From Impatiens glandulifera (taxonomy: Eukaryota > Streptophyta > Magnoliopsida > Ericales > Balsaminaceae): a DNA stretch of 64,000 nucleotides. This document shows positions 21,282 through 31,702 of the stretch, in pieces; position 1 is the stretch's first letter; each line of letters begins with the position of its first letter. The position numbers were made by a program, and so were the translations under genes. The notes beneath the pieces were generated by a model. The model was given only the letters and a program-made list of their open reading frames with translations, had not been told where the DNA came from and ran no database searches. The stretch is from positions 40,955,382 through 41,019,381 of the forward strand of contig NC_061863.1 in assembly GCF_907164915.1 (NCBI RefSeq). Reading direction: 5' to 3'.

Positions 21282-21852
21282 ATGTCGGCTTCTTCCCCAC
21301 AAGTGCAATCGTATGAGTATCGTTATAATCCTTCTAAATCCGAACACAATAAACTGATTCCATACCTGGTCAGAATTATTTTGACATTAATATTCTTCTT
21401 CGGCGTCGCTGTCGTCATGCTAATTACCAGTGACAACATCCTCCTCTTCTCGTCGTCGTCCCTCTACCTCCTTTGCAGTAGTATGTACGTATTTCCTAAG
21501 ATATGCTATATATATATATATTCAAGCGGGATTGTGATGCAAACCTTAGCTTTTTTTAGATTTTTATGTTATTATATATAATTTTGTTGAATGTGATTAG
21601 AAACAAATTAACTAATTATAATATTATGGTTTTATATTTGAACTGTCTAATTTTGTTTATTTAGTCTATTTCATCCTTCCTTTTCGTCCGGGAGGAGTGG
21701 AAATGGAAAATATTCTTGATGATCAAACTCTGCAACCTTTTCTTTTCATCTTTATCAATGGCGCTTGCCCTCCTCCTCCTCCTCCTCCTTCTCCTATATA
21801 TTTATATGCTTTTTTCCAAAATATAATTGTCCAAATATATGAAAAGTTATGA
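21282..21852 (+). CDS. Tandem-gene copy 5 (type B)
   Basis: Exons 21282-21480 and 21665-21852, in frame. The N-terminal Cys is changed to Tyr ('YRYNPSK'). Short proline run (seven CCT, TCT, CCT). Shares 'PGGVEMEN' and other type B markers with copy 3. Confidence 0.5.
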
Positions 21853-22316
21853 CTATTTAATTTATTATATTTTTAAAATTATAAATTATTTTATTTGGAA
21901 GAAGGCATATTGATGATGTAAAGCGTGCATGTCTCCATCCCTAGCTATCTTTTTTATTATTTATAGTATCAATTCCCTTAAATGAATAATTAAAACTCCC
22001 AAACAAACAAACCATGTTTAGAAAAAGGACAATTCCTTGTCTATCCAATTTCAAACAAATTTTCCATAATATATTTTTATTTTATATTTTTTTTTCTAAA
22101 TACTGTTTTATACTCTCTAAACTTATTATAACCTTCATCCTCTCTAAATTTATTAATTAATCCTCTCTTTTTAAATTCATTAATTACTATATTTTATAAA
22201 TATAAAATATATAATCAAAATTAATAATGCTTATAACCTCAAAAGATACTTGTCTAGAAGATTTCTTTACTTCATCTCAATGCTTTCTCTCTCTCCGGGT
22301 GAACATTAAACAAGAG

Positions 22317-22608
22317 CGGATCTACTGTTCCAAGATAATGTCTCACTTGCTGTCTCGTAGGAGAGAGAAGAGAGTGGAGAGAGGAAAGAGAAAATTAAAT
22401 ATTAAAATAAAATATTATATATATAATTTTTTAGGATTTAAAATTTAGAATTTAGGGTTTAGAGTTTAGAATTCAGGGTTTAAGGTTTTGGATTTAGAGT
22501 TTATTTCATATATATAATTTTTTATATGTCTAATTTATCAAAATTATGTTGTTTTGATAAATGAGACAGCAAGGGGACATCTTAACTTGGGACAACAGAT
22601 CCTCACCC
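22317..22608. mobile_element. Mutator-like MITE, copy-6 instance
   Basis: Same position and flanks as in the neighbouring units. Confidence 0.85.
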
Positions 22609-22653
22609 AAACAAGAGACACTTTTTTTTTCTAATCCCTCAAACAATCTTCAA

Positions 22654-22877
22654 ATGTCGGCTTCTTCCCCATAAGTGCAATCGTATGAGTATGGTTGTAA
22701 TCCTTCTAAATCCGAACACAATAAACTAATTCCATACCTGGTCAGAATTATTTTGACATTAATATTCTTCTTCGGCGTCGCTGTCGTCATGCTAATTACC
22801 AGTGACAACATCCTCCTCTTCTCGTCGTCGTCCCTCTACCTCCTTTGCAGTAGTATGTACGTATTTCTAAGATATGC

Positions 22878-22916
<39 letters not shown>

Positions 22917-23279
22917 GCGGGATTGTGATGCAAACCCTAGCTTTTTTTAGATTTTTATGTTATTATATATAATTTTGTTGAATGTGATTAGAAACAAATT
23001 AACTAATTATAATATTATGGTTTTATATTTGAACTGTCTAATTTTGTTTATTTAGTCTATTTCATCCTTCCTTCTCGTCTTGGAGGATTGGAAATGGAAA
23101 ATATTCTTGATGATCAAACTCTGCAACCTTTTCTTTTCATTTTTATCAATGGCGCTTGCCCTCCTCCTCCTCCTCCTCCTCCTCCTCCTCCTCCTCCTCC
23201 TCCTCCTCCTCCTCCTCCTCCTATATATTTATATGCCTTTTTCCAAAATATAATTGTCCAAATATATGAAAAGTTATGA
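22654..23279 (+). pseudogene. Tandem-gene copy 6 (type A), nonsense at codon 7
   Basis: The seventh codon is TAA where other copies have CAA, so the usual start cannot give the full protein. The rest of exon 1 (to 22852) and exon 2 (23056-23279, ~21 prolines) stays open. An internal restart is unlikely to keep the N-terminal segment. Confidence 0.7.
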
Positions 23280-23740
23280 CTATTTAATTTATTATATTTT
23301 TAAAATTATAAATTATTTTATTTGGAAGAAGGCATATTGATGATGTAAAGCGTGCATGTCTTCATCCCTAGCTATCTTTTTTATTATTTATAGTCTCAAT
23401 TCCTCTCAAATGAATAATTAAAACTCCCAAACAAACAAACCATGTTTAAAAAAAGGACAATTTCTTGTCTATCCAATTTCAAACAATTTTTCCATAATAT
23501 ATATATATATTTTTTTTTTCTAAATACTGTTTTATACTCTCTAAACTTATTATAACCTTCATCCTCTCTAAATTTATTAATTAATCCTCTCTTTTTAAAT
23601 TCATTAATTACTATATTTTATAAATATAAAATATATAATTAAAATTAATAATGCTTATAACCTCAAAAGATACTTGTCTAGAAGATTTCTTTACTTCATC
23701 TCAATGCTTTCTCTCTCTCCGGGTGAACATTAAACAAGAA

Positions 23741-24032
23741 CGGGTCTACTGTTCAACGATAATGTCTCACTTGCTGTCTCGTAGGAGAGAGAAGAGAGTG
23801 GAGAGAGGAAAGAGAAAATTAAATATTAAAATAAAATGTTATATATATAATTTTTTAGGATTTAAAATTTAGAATTTAAGGTTTAGAGTTTAGAATTTAG
23901 GGTTTAAGGTTTTGGATTTAGAGTTTATTTCATATATATAATTTTTTATTTGTCTAATTTATCAAAATTATGTTGTTTTGATAAATGAGACAGCAAGGAG
24001 ACATCTTAACTTGGGACAGCAGATCCTCACCC
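23741..24032. mobile_element. Mutator-like MITE, copy-7 instance
   Basis: Same element; the left flank has drifted to AAACAAGAA (23732-23740). Confidence 0.83.
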
Positions 24033-24078
24033 AAACAAGAGACACTGTTTTTTTTCTAATCCCTCAAACAATCTTCAA

Positions 24079-24702
24079 ATGTCGGCTTCTTCCCCACAAG
24101 TGCAATCGTATGAGTATTGTTGTAATCCTTCTAAATCCGAACACAATAAACTGATTCCATACCTGGTCAGAATTATTTTGACATTAATATTCTTCTTCGG
24201 CGTCGCTGTCGTCATGCTAATTACCAGTGACAACATCCTCCTCTTCTCGTCGTCGTCCCTCTACCTCCCTTGTAGTAGTATGTACGTATTTCCTAAGATA
24301 TGCTAAATATATATATATATTCAAGCGGGATTGTGATGCAAACCCTAGCTTTTTTTAGATTTTTATGTTATTATATATAATTTTGTTGAATGTGATTAGA
24401 AACAAATTAACTAATTATAATATTATGGTTTTATATTTGAACTGTCTAATTTTGTTTATTTAGTCTATTTCATCCTTCATTTTCGTCTGGGAGGATTGAA
24501 AATGGAAAATATTCTTGATGATCAGACTCTGCAACCTTTTCTTTTCATCTTTATCAATGGCGCTTGCCCTCCTCCTCCTCCTCCTCCTCCTCCTCCTCCT
24601 CCTCCTCCTCCTCCTCCTCCTCCTCCTCCTCCTCCTCCTCCTCCTCCTCCTCCTCCTCCTCCTCCTCCTCCTCCTCATTCTGTAAACCTCTTTGAAATTT
24701 AA
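24079..24702 (+). CDS. Tandem-gene copy 7, last unit, longest polyproline run
   Basis: Exons 24079-24277 and 24464-24702, in frame. 'YLPCS' replaces 'YLLCS'. The CCT run (24567-24675) codes for about 36 prolines, the longest in the array. It ends 'HSVNLFEI', the ancestral C-terminus also seen in copy 0, and unique DNA follows. This is the only array copy whose 3' end is not a unit junction. Confidence 0.5.
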
Positions 24703-24740
24703 TTTGCATAAATTAGACATCTTAAATTCTTTCAACATTA

Positions 24741-26619
24741 CAAACCAAACTCCCTCTAAATTTCATCAAGTTTTTTGAAATTTTTATTTATCTAATAAAA
24801 TAATTTTATTTTATCATTTTTAAAAATGTTAAACTATTTATCTTTAGAAATGATTTGATGGCAGAGACTCAAAGTCTATTTGAATATCAATGTTTAGAAG
24901 AAAAAGTGTCATGAAATAATATTGTAGGTTTCTTTTTATTAATGGTGCATGACGAAGAAGACATGCTTGGAGAATTTTGGAATTAGAAATGAAGAGAGTG
25001 AATATGATCGAGATGAATACGTAAGAAGTGAAGAATATTCAATGGAAGTTAGATACGTGGTATGTAAATGTATAAGATAGGAAAGATTAAGAGTGTGTTT
25101 TACTCAAACTCTAATTATAGACTATTTTTTAATTATAATCTTATGATTATAAGACAAGTGTAATAAGTAAATTATAATCTTAACCATATAAACATGATTA
25201 TAAGACAAGTATAATAAGTAATCATGTTAGAGCAAGAAAATAGACATTTTCAAGTCTCCGTCCACCATTGTCGAGGCACATGAGATTTAACATGCTTATG
25301 GTTTATAGCACACGACCTTGTTTAAGGGCTGGAGAGAGTGAAGTTATGGTTATGATTTAGGAGTACCATTTGACTCTAGTCGCTGACTCCTCTAACATAT
25401 ATATTTATTCAACCCTTAATACATTCTAACAAAAACATATATATGTCAGCCTAGTATCCGCAATTTTATAAGTTTACACTTAAAATATTATCCTATTTGC
25501 AATGAGATACATTTGTGTACCTTCCATAAAAAAATCTAATATTATAACGAAAAATTAAGCATTCAAATGTCAAGACTAACACATTTATTATTAAAGCATT
25601 CTAAACAACACGTGAACAAATAAAATTTAAAAATAATTAGACTACATGTTAAACTCCTCTTACCAATATTATTTTTAGTTAGTCATAGTTGAATTGGTCA
25701 TAGTTTGAGTTAATCCGTACAAATCTACTACCCATAATAAAAAGATGAGCACCTTGGTTCATGTTTGATTGTGTTCTCTTTTGATTCATGGCAAAGTATT
25801 ATGTTTGCCTTGATTGAACTTTGTTTATCTGTGTGGGTTTTTAATAAAATGACATTAACTAATTAAAAAAAAATTATGAGCACACATAAAAGGTTTAAAA
25901 TATATATTCAATAATTTATTACAAAAATTAGCCAGATCAATTAAATAATAGATCTAATCATGAAAATAATTATGTGAAATGTGTTAAATTATTTTATTTA
26001 TCACAATTGATAATAATAAAAAGAGTGGATCAGATAAAGTTTCGGACCAAAATTAAAACAAACATAAGTTTTCGAATTGTTTAGTTACTTAGCGCATGGT
26101 CTATTTGGTCATTTGTAGAAAGAGAAGGGGTAAAACCAAATTTTCTAATTTCATTGGTACAAAATTGAATAAAAATAAGTTATAGATGAAGTCCAAAGGT
26201 CGAAATATACTTCTTTCAACAATAAGCATTTTTTAAAACTCCTATAAAGTAATAGTTTACTCTCTTAGACTTCTCCATAGATGTAAGATATATATACAAA
26301 ACGTGAAACCCACATTTTATATCTTATATTTAGAATTAAATTTTGGATTTATTTAAATAAAATAAAAATGATACAAATAAATTAAATAAATTTAAAATTA
26401 TCCATTTTAATTATGTTGCGTCTTGATCACCCAAACACTTGAACACCAAAGAGATCCTCAGATAAAATAAAGCTCAGATCAGACAAAGACTCAAGCACAT
26501 CAGAAGCACCCAGGTTCAAACGTAAGACTTGAGTCAATGGACGCGAAAGGGGTTCAGGAAACCGAGACGCGGGTTTGTGACCAGGGAATGTCGAACGTGC
26601 GACCAACGACCAAGCGTAA
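24741..26619. other. AT-rich intergenic region with a possible LINE 3' tail
   Basis: No gene. At about 25730-25880 'TTTTTAATAAAATGACATTAAC' followed by an A-run resembles the 3' end of a plant LINE. About 26415-26620 is GC-richer unique sequence of unknown origin. Confidence 0.4.
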
Positions 26620-27125
26620 CGGATGTTAGCTCAATTCAAAGGAAATTATGCGGAAGCTTTACAAAATTATTATGAAGCTATGCGACTAGAAATTGATCCC
26701 TATGATCGAAGTTATATACTCTATAACATAGGCCTTATCCACGCAAGTAATGGAGAGCATACAAAAGCTTTGAATATTATTTTCGAGCACTAGAACGAAA
26801 TCCATTCATACCACAAACTTTTAATAATATGGCCGTGCATGATCTGTCATACGTGCGACTATCTTCACTATAGAAGGGGAAATCCGCTAGTAAATACTAG
26901 AAACAAATAAGCTTTTCACATATGCATCGTATGGTCTAAAACAACGATTAAATACTAGAAACAAATAGGCTTTCCACATATGCATCGTATGGTCTAAAAC
27001 AACGATTTTTATCGACTGTAGCGAAAAAGAAACTTCATATAAGCCAAAGTATGAAGAAATAGATATGCCTACCTACTTATTCTATGGATAAAAGATTTAA
27101 TTGATAGAAGAAGCACCGTAAAGAT
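26620..27125 (+). pseudogene. ycf3: Nuclear insertion of plastid ycf3 exon and intron (NUPT)
   Basis: 26620-26845 reads as the second exon of plastid ycf3 (a TPR-type photosystem I assembly factor): '[20 protein letters not shown]', then '[20 protein letters not shown]' and '[15 protein letters not shown]'. Small indels break the frame, and a few extra bases sit near 26835. The exon end is followed by 'GTGCGACTATCTTCACTATAG', the start of ycf3 intron 2, and intron sequence continues to about 27125. A 59-base segment (26892-26950) is tandemly duplicated at 26951-27008. Confidence 0.85.
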
Positions 27126-27540
27126 CAATTAGCGTTCGTCCGTCCGTCCGCCCTCCCTCTTCTCCGCACGGCGCTAGCAAAACAGAATGAAAGAAATGAC
27201 CTTTTTTTTTGAAAAGGTTAAGCGACGAGCTCTAAACTCATCCTTGGTCATTTGAAAAAGGAAATTATCAAGGAATGACCGTGATTATTTTCCCTAAGGT
27301 CTTGCGCAAAACTAGGGACCAGGCGAGCACAGTGTACCAACGAACTTTCATCGTCCCAATTGTGTGCTTGGCTCGAGGGACGACACCATTTCGAGTAGAC
27401 GAAGCAAGAGCAAAGGGGAGCAGAAAAATAAAATCGCCATTATTCAGTTCGATAGAGCTTTCTATTTTATAACTTTCGAAATCTAGGAATCTATGTTCGA
27501 TTCGGGATCAATTAGATCATTTTCACAGTGATTTGTAAGT
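27126..27540. other. Possibly organellar sequence next to the ycf3 insertion
   Basis: GC-richer than its surroundings (CGTCCGTCCGTCCGCC at 27137, 'GGCTCGAGGGACGACACC'). It does not read as plastid ycf3 intron. It may be mitochondrial DNA, which would make the whole piece a mitochondrial insertion that already carried plastid sequence. I cannot confirm this. The open frame at 27275-27472 has no recognisable content. Confidence 0.35.
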
Positions 27541-28933
27541 TCTGTACCATTTTTTTTACTTTGCTATTCACATATATATACTGTAATTTTTTTCTTAATA
27601 TTTTAGACTTAAGACCCATTAAATTAACCTATAAACATGCTTAAGAAACAAATTATTTCAAAATTATCACTTGAATTTACCTTTAAATGCATGTTTAAGA
27701 TTAAACAAATAAATAAAGTAAATTATATTTTTTTTAAATGACCAAGAATTCAAAATAGAGACTGTCATGCGACAGTTACGTGAGACATAACGTAGTATCT
27801 CTTTCTCACGTGAACCAATTATCGAACTAATAACATAATCTCTTAAATGTGTTTGAATATGCGCAAAATATTTTTGTTTTCTAATTTATCGAGAAATAAA
27901 TTAGTTAACTGCTCTAAAAAAATTCAAAGTTAGTATAAATCGACAATTTAAAATGTACTATAATCGCGCATATCATCTTGATTATTCATCTCACTCGAGA
28001 TTCGATAACAACATGAATGATGATGAGTTACGAATATCAAATTCAATAATCTTTTCTAAAAAATTGTCTATTTTTGGAAGAAAAATATACATCTTCCGGA
28101 TACAATTAAATATTATTTGCAAAGAATCAGGTTTCTAATGATCAACTATTGATCTTTGTTCGGATACTCTTATTCGATTCAAGATCCTATAACAAAATAA
28201 TTTATTCTAATTCTGTAAGTTCAAAACAAATAATGCTAAATTATCTTTGAAAAATGCAAGCAGGTGATTCAGGAGAGGATATCATGTGCATGTTTCAAAG
28301 TGATTCATAATGATAAAAATATAGTGCAATTACCTATTTTTATAATAAATATAACAATAAACTAATAATTTATAAAAGAAATGAGAAATCTTTCATTTAA
28401 TTTACCTTTACATAAAATATATTTTGATCAAAAAAATATAACATGAGCTAATATATTTATATTTATTTAAAAAATAATTTATAAACATATAGTGTGGTTA
28501 CATGCCAACATTGCACTAGTACCTAGGTATAATAATAAACCGTGTTTTAAGTAATGTGAAGGATTGTCACAATAAAATAGTTTGATTATTAAACTTCAGC
28601 AAAAAAAAAAAAAGTTCTTCAATGTCCAGAAAAGGCCCTAAATGAATTAGAACTCATCTATTTTCCTTTATATATGATATCTCAAACGATTGCATTAGGG
28701 TGAACATCGATTAGATTAATCTGAAATTCAAATCGGAGCACGACTTAAACATCAAAGTTGTAAAATGAATAGTATCCAACTAAGCTGACCTAAGAGTTGA
28801 CAGATCACAATCCCAGAATCTTGAAGGAAACCTCTACACATGTGCATATACCTATAAGGAGGGGGTGATAGAGAGAGTATGATGTGTCACTATATTGGGA
28901 AATTTGATGAAATGATCCTAAAAAGAGGAATTC
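27541..28933. other. AT-rich intergenic region, no gene seen
   Basis: Only short random open frames. No repeats or terminal structures were recognised. Confidence 0.5.
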
Positions 28934-29165
28934 GAATCTACTGTCTCAAAAGATTGTCCCACTTGGTGTCTCATAGGAGGAGAGAGTGGAGAGAAGAAAG
29001 AGAAAATTGAATATTAAAATAAAATGTCATATATATAATTTTTTAGGGTTTAGGGTTTATGATTTAAGATTTATGATTTAGGCTTTAGAGTTTATGTATT
29101 AGAAACCGACGTGGTTTTGTCTTTTGGGACAGAAAGTGGGACATGATTTTGGGACAACAGATCCA
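28934..29165. mobile_element. Second, independent copy of the Mutator-like MITE family
   Basis: Ends GAATCTACTGTCTCAAAAG..TGTCCCACTT and AAGTGGGACATGATTTTGG..ACAGATCC are ~40-bp inverted repeats. They match the MITE of the tandem units, as does the interior (GAGAGTGGAGAGA, AATATTAAAATAAAATG, TTTAGGGTTTAGGGTTTATG). Flanks differ, so this is a separate insertion. No clear target duplication. Confidence 0.8.
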
Positions 29166-29758
29166 ATCTTTTGTAGACATTGTATGTTAGTTGAATACTA
29201 CTGCTATCAACTCAGCTAATTAGCAAGGTATGCTTCTAAGCATAGTATATCAGCTAACCCTAACTTTTTTGGAAACGCTAGGAGAGAATCACATTAGAAT
29301 CACGATCGTCGGCATGTCTGGCACGTTTGGCACAATTGGCACAATAAGCACGGTCGACACGTTTGGCACGTTCGGAACAATCAGAACGGTCGCGTGAAAT
29401 TCGGTTGTTTGATTTGGTCGTAGGTTACGAGAAACGTGATCGGAGTCACGATCGTCGGCACGATCGACATAATTGGCACGTTTGGTATGTTTGTCTAGAA
29501 TTTTTTCACTTGTGCCACGAATATTGGGTCAGGAAATCATAAATACAGTCACTAAGGCTGTTTGAGATTGCTCTAGGTCATTGATTTCTCTAGGTCATCG
29601 ATTGCTTTCAATTCTTAGATCGCTGGGTTGTGAAACATGGTCACTAGTTCGCTAGTCTACAGTCATTCCTTGTCGTAGATTTTTCTCGGTTATAAGTAAA
29701 TTGGGTTTGGTTGAGTTGTATGCATTCTTAATTTTTTGCATTCCATTTTTTTGCTAAG
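29166..29758 (+). other. Probable 5' untranslated region of the LINE-like element
   Basis: Contains GC-richer short repeats at 29295-29500 (variants of ACGTTTGGCAC, CGATCGTCGGCA, ACAATTGGCAC) and leads into the ORF1 start at 29759. No coding content seen. Confidence 0.4.
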
Positions 29759-31660
29759 ATGGGGAGAAATAATAGGAATAAGGCAAAAGAAGTGTATGAC
29801 TTTGTGGAAATCGATTCAAGCAAGAAAACGATAAATGAAACAGAAAAAAAATAGATTTTTGAGAAACCAGAAATACAGAAACAGAGCTCTCAGAAGATTG
29901 AAGAAAAAATGCATAATGAAACTGAAAGATTGAAGCCTGAAATAAAAAATGATGAAATATGGAAGGTTAGATACAATGAAAGGGAAAATCTCTACGGACT
30001 CAAAAATCAAATTGCGACTTTGTTGTTCCAAGCAAAGAAAAGAGAGATTCTACTTAGTAAGGAAAAACACAGCAATTCCCATATCTTCAGAATTGAAACT
30101 TACTAAAACAAGAGGAATACAAGATGATAGTTAGCTGGTCTATGGAAATGATGAGGGAGCTTATGAAGTGCCCAAAACCAAGACCTATTCTATCATAAGT
30201 AATTCCAGTTGGAAAGTTAATGAAGTCTAGAAGAAAAATGAAGGACATAAATATAAAGATGGGGAGAAATATAAAGGCAAAACTTACATGGGGTTTTAAA
30301 ACCAAAAGTTGAGATTCTTAAATCCCTTTTGAGTTTAAATTACCTGTTGAAGTGGAGGAAAAATGCATTAAGGAATGGGAAAATGTAGTTGTTGGAAACT
30401 ACATAGGTATAAATCGTGTAATCTATCCCAACCATTAATGATGTTTTGCTAAAACAATGGAGCATATGGGACTGGAAAAAGTATCAGTAAATATTCATGA
30501 TCTCTATTTCTTGAAATTCAAGTATGAAACAAATCTGGAAAATATTCTGAAGTTGGGACACACATATGTTGGGTCAAGTTGTATGAAGTTGGAAAAATGG
30601 TCCAAAGGTATGAACCTACTCAGCAAACCAAAGGAAATAACTCAAATTTGGTTCAAACTAAGGAACATTCCATCTTATATGTATAACGCAAAAACACTTA
30701 ACCATTTCGCTAGTCTCTTGGAGAAACCATTATATATGAACCCAATAACGGAGGAAAGAGAACACATCACATCTGCTAGGACAAGCAATGAAGTGCATCC
30801 TAGAAGCACTTTACCAGTAAAGATGATAGTAGTTGATAGAAGAGGCAAACCCACAGACATGGATATTACGTATGAATGGAAGACAAACAGATGTATGTTC
30901 TGCAATACTTTTGAACATCCCAGTAATAAATGTGCAAAAGCAATTGAAGAACATAATGAAAAGGTAAAAGTTCAGGAGAAAAATGAGGAAACTGAAACTG
31001 AAAAATTAGACAATTAAAATGAGGAAACTAAAGATGGAGATGCATATGATGGGAATGATGAAGAATCAAAGGAAATGAAAGATGAAAAATTAGAGAAAAA
31101 AATAAGATGAAGAGTCAGAGGAAGAAAATGGGGAAGAATTAGATGAAGGAAGTGATAAGAATGAAGTGGATGATAGTGAAGAGGAAATTTTAAAAGTAGA
31201 CTGAAACAAGTCAGACAAAAATGAAGCAAATGAATGTGAAATTCTTAAAATACTGAAACATAATTCATTTTATCAGATTAATGGTGGCTCCTCTAAAGAA
31301 AAACAGATCAAAGGGAATGAAGTCAATGCTCACAAACAATCATCATCAAATGCAACAATTCAATCACCAATAAAGAAGCATAGATCCAAACAGGTGATTA
31401 GAAAAAGTAGGTGGGCTGCGAGAGCAGCAGATTGGGATCCGAAAGTAGCGGAAATGATATTGACTACATTGAACAAGAATGTTAAGTAGTATGATTGATA
31501 TGCTTTAGTTGTCTGTAATCTTTTTTTTTTCTAATCTGATACTCTAGGGTCGTTTGATTATTTTAATCAAAGCTATGGTTTGTCTAACTTTGATAATTGA
31601 CAATTTCTCCCACTTTTGGGTTCTTAATGAAATGGCGTTAAGCTATTTTCCCCCAAAAAT
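29759..31660 (+). pseudogene. LINE-like ORF1 (DUF4283 plus CCHC knuckle), frameshifted, no ORF2
   Basis: ATG at 29759 starts a Lys/Glu-rich N-terminus broken by several stops. The longest clean part, 30457-31017, carries a DUF4283-like segment (to 'LEKWSKGMNLL', 'EITQIWFKLRNIPSYMYNAK') and a zinc knuckle C-x2-C-x4-H-x4-C ('CMFCNTFEHPSNKC'). An acidic tail and a basic C-terminus ('RKSRWAARAADWDP') follow. In plant L1-type elements this nucleic-acid-binding protein precedes an endonuclease-RT ORF2. Here a 3' tail ('TTCTTAATGAAATGGCGTTAAG', about 31630-31650) follows directly. Either ORF2 was deleted, or this is an ORF1-only derivative. Confidence 0.7.
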
Positions 31661-31702
31661 ATAACTTTCTTCATCTTCTCTCTGAAATTTTAAGCATCTA
31701 TA

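Larger units (their letters stand above)
15290..24740 (+). repeat. Tandem array of seven ~1.4-kb gene units (copies 1-7)
   Basis: Start codons lie at 15340, 17003, 18476, 19856, 21282, 22654 and 24079. Spacings are 1663 (includes a hAT insertion), 1473, 1380, 1426, 1372 and 1425. Copies 2, 4 and 6 share one set of markers (GATAAATGAGAC, long CCT run). Copies 3 and 5 share another (AATAAATGAGAC, CCGGGAGGAGTGG, short run with TTCTCC). The array is thus an alternating A-B higher-order repeat. Each unit breaks inside the CCT run, which joins it to the upstream sequence of the next unit. Confidence 0.92.

Noticed and set aside
17452..24738. Polyleucine and polyarginine frames over the CCT runs
   Set aside because: They are alternative frames or the opposite strand of the polyproline-coding run; the proline frame is the one that joins exon 1 in frame.
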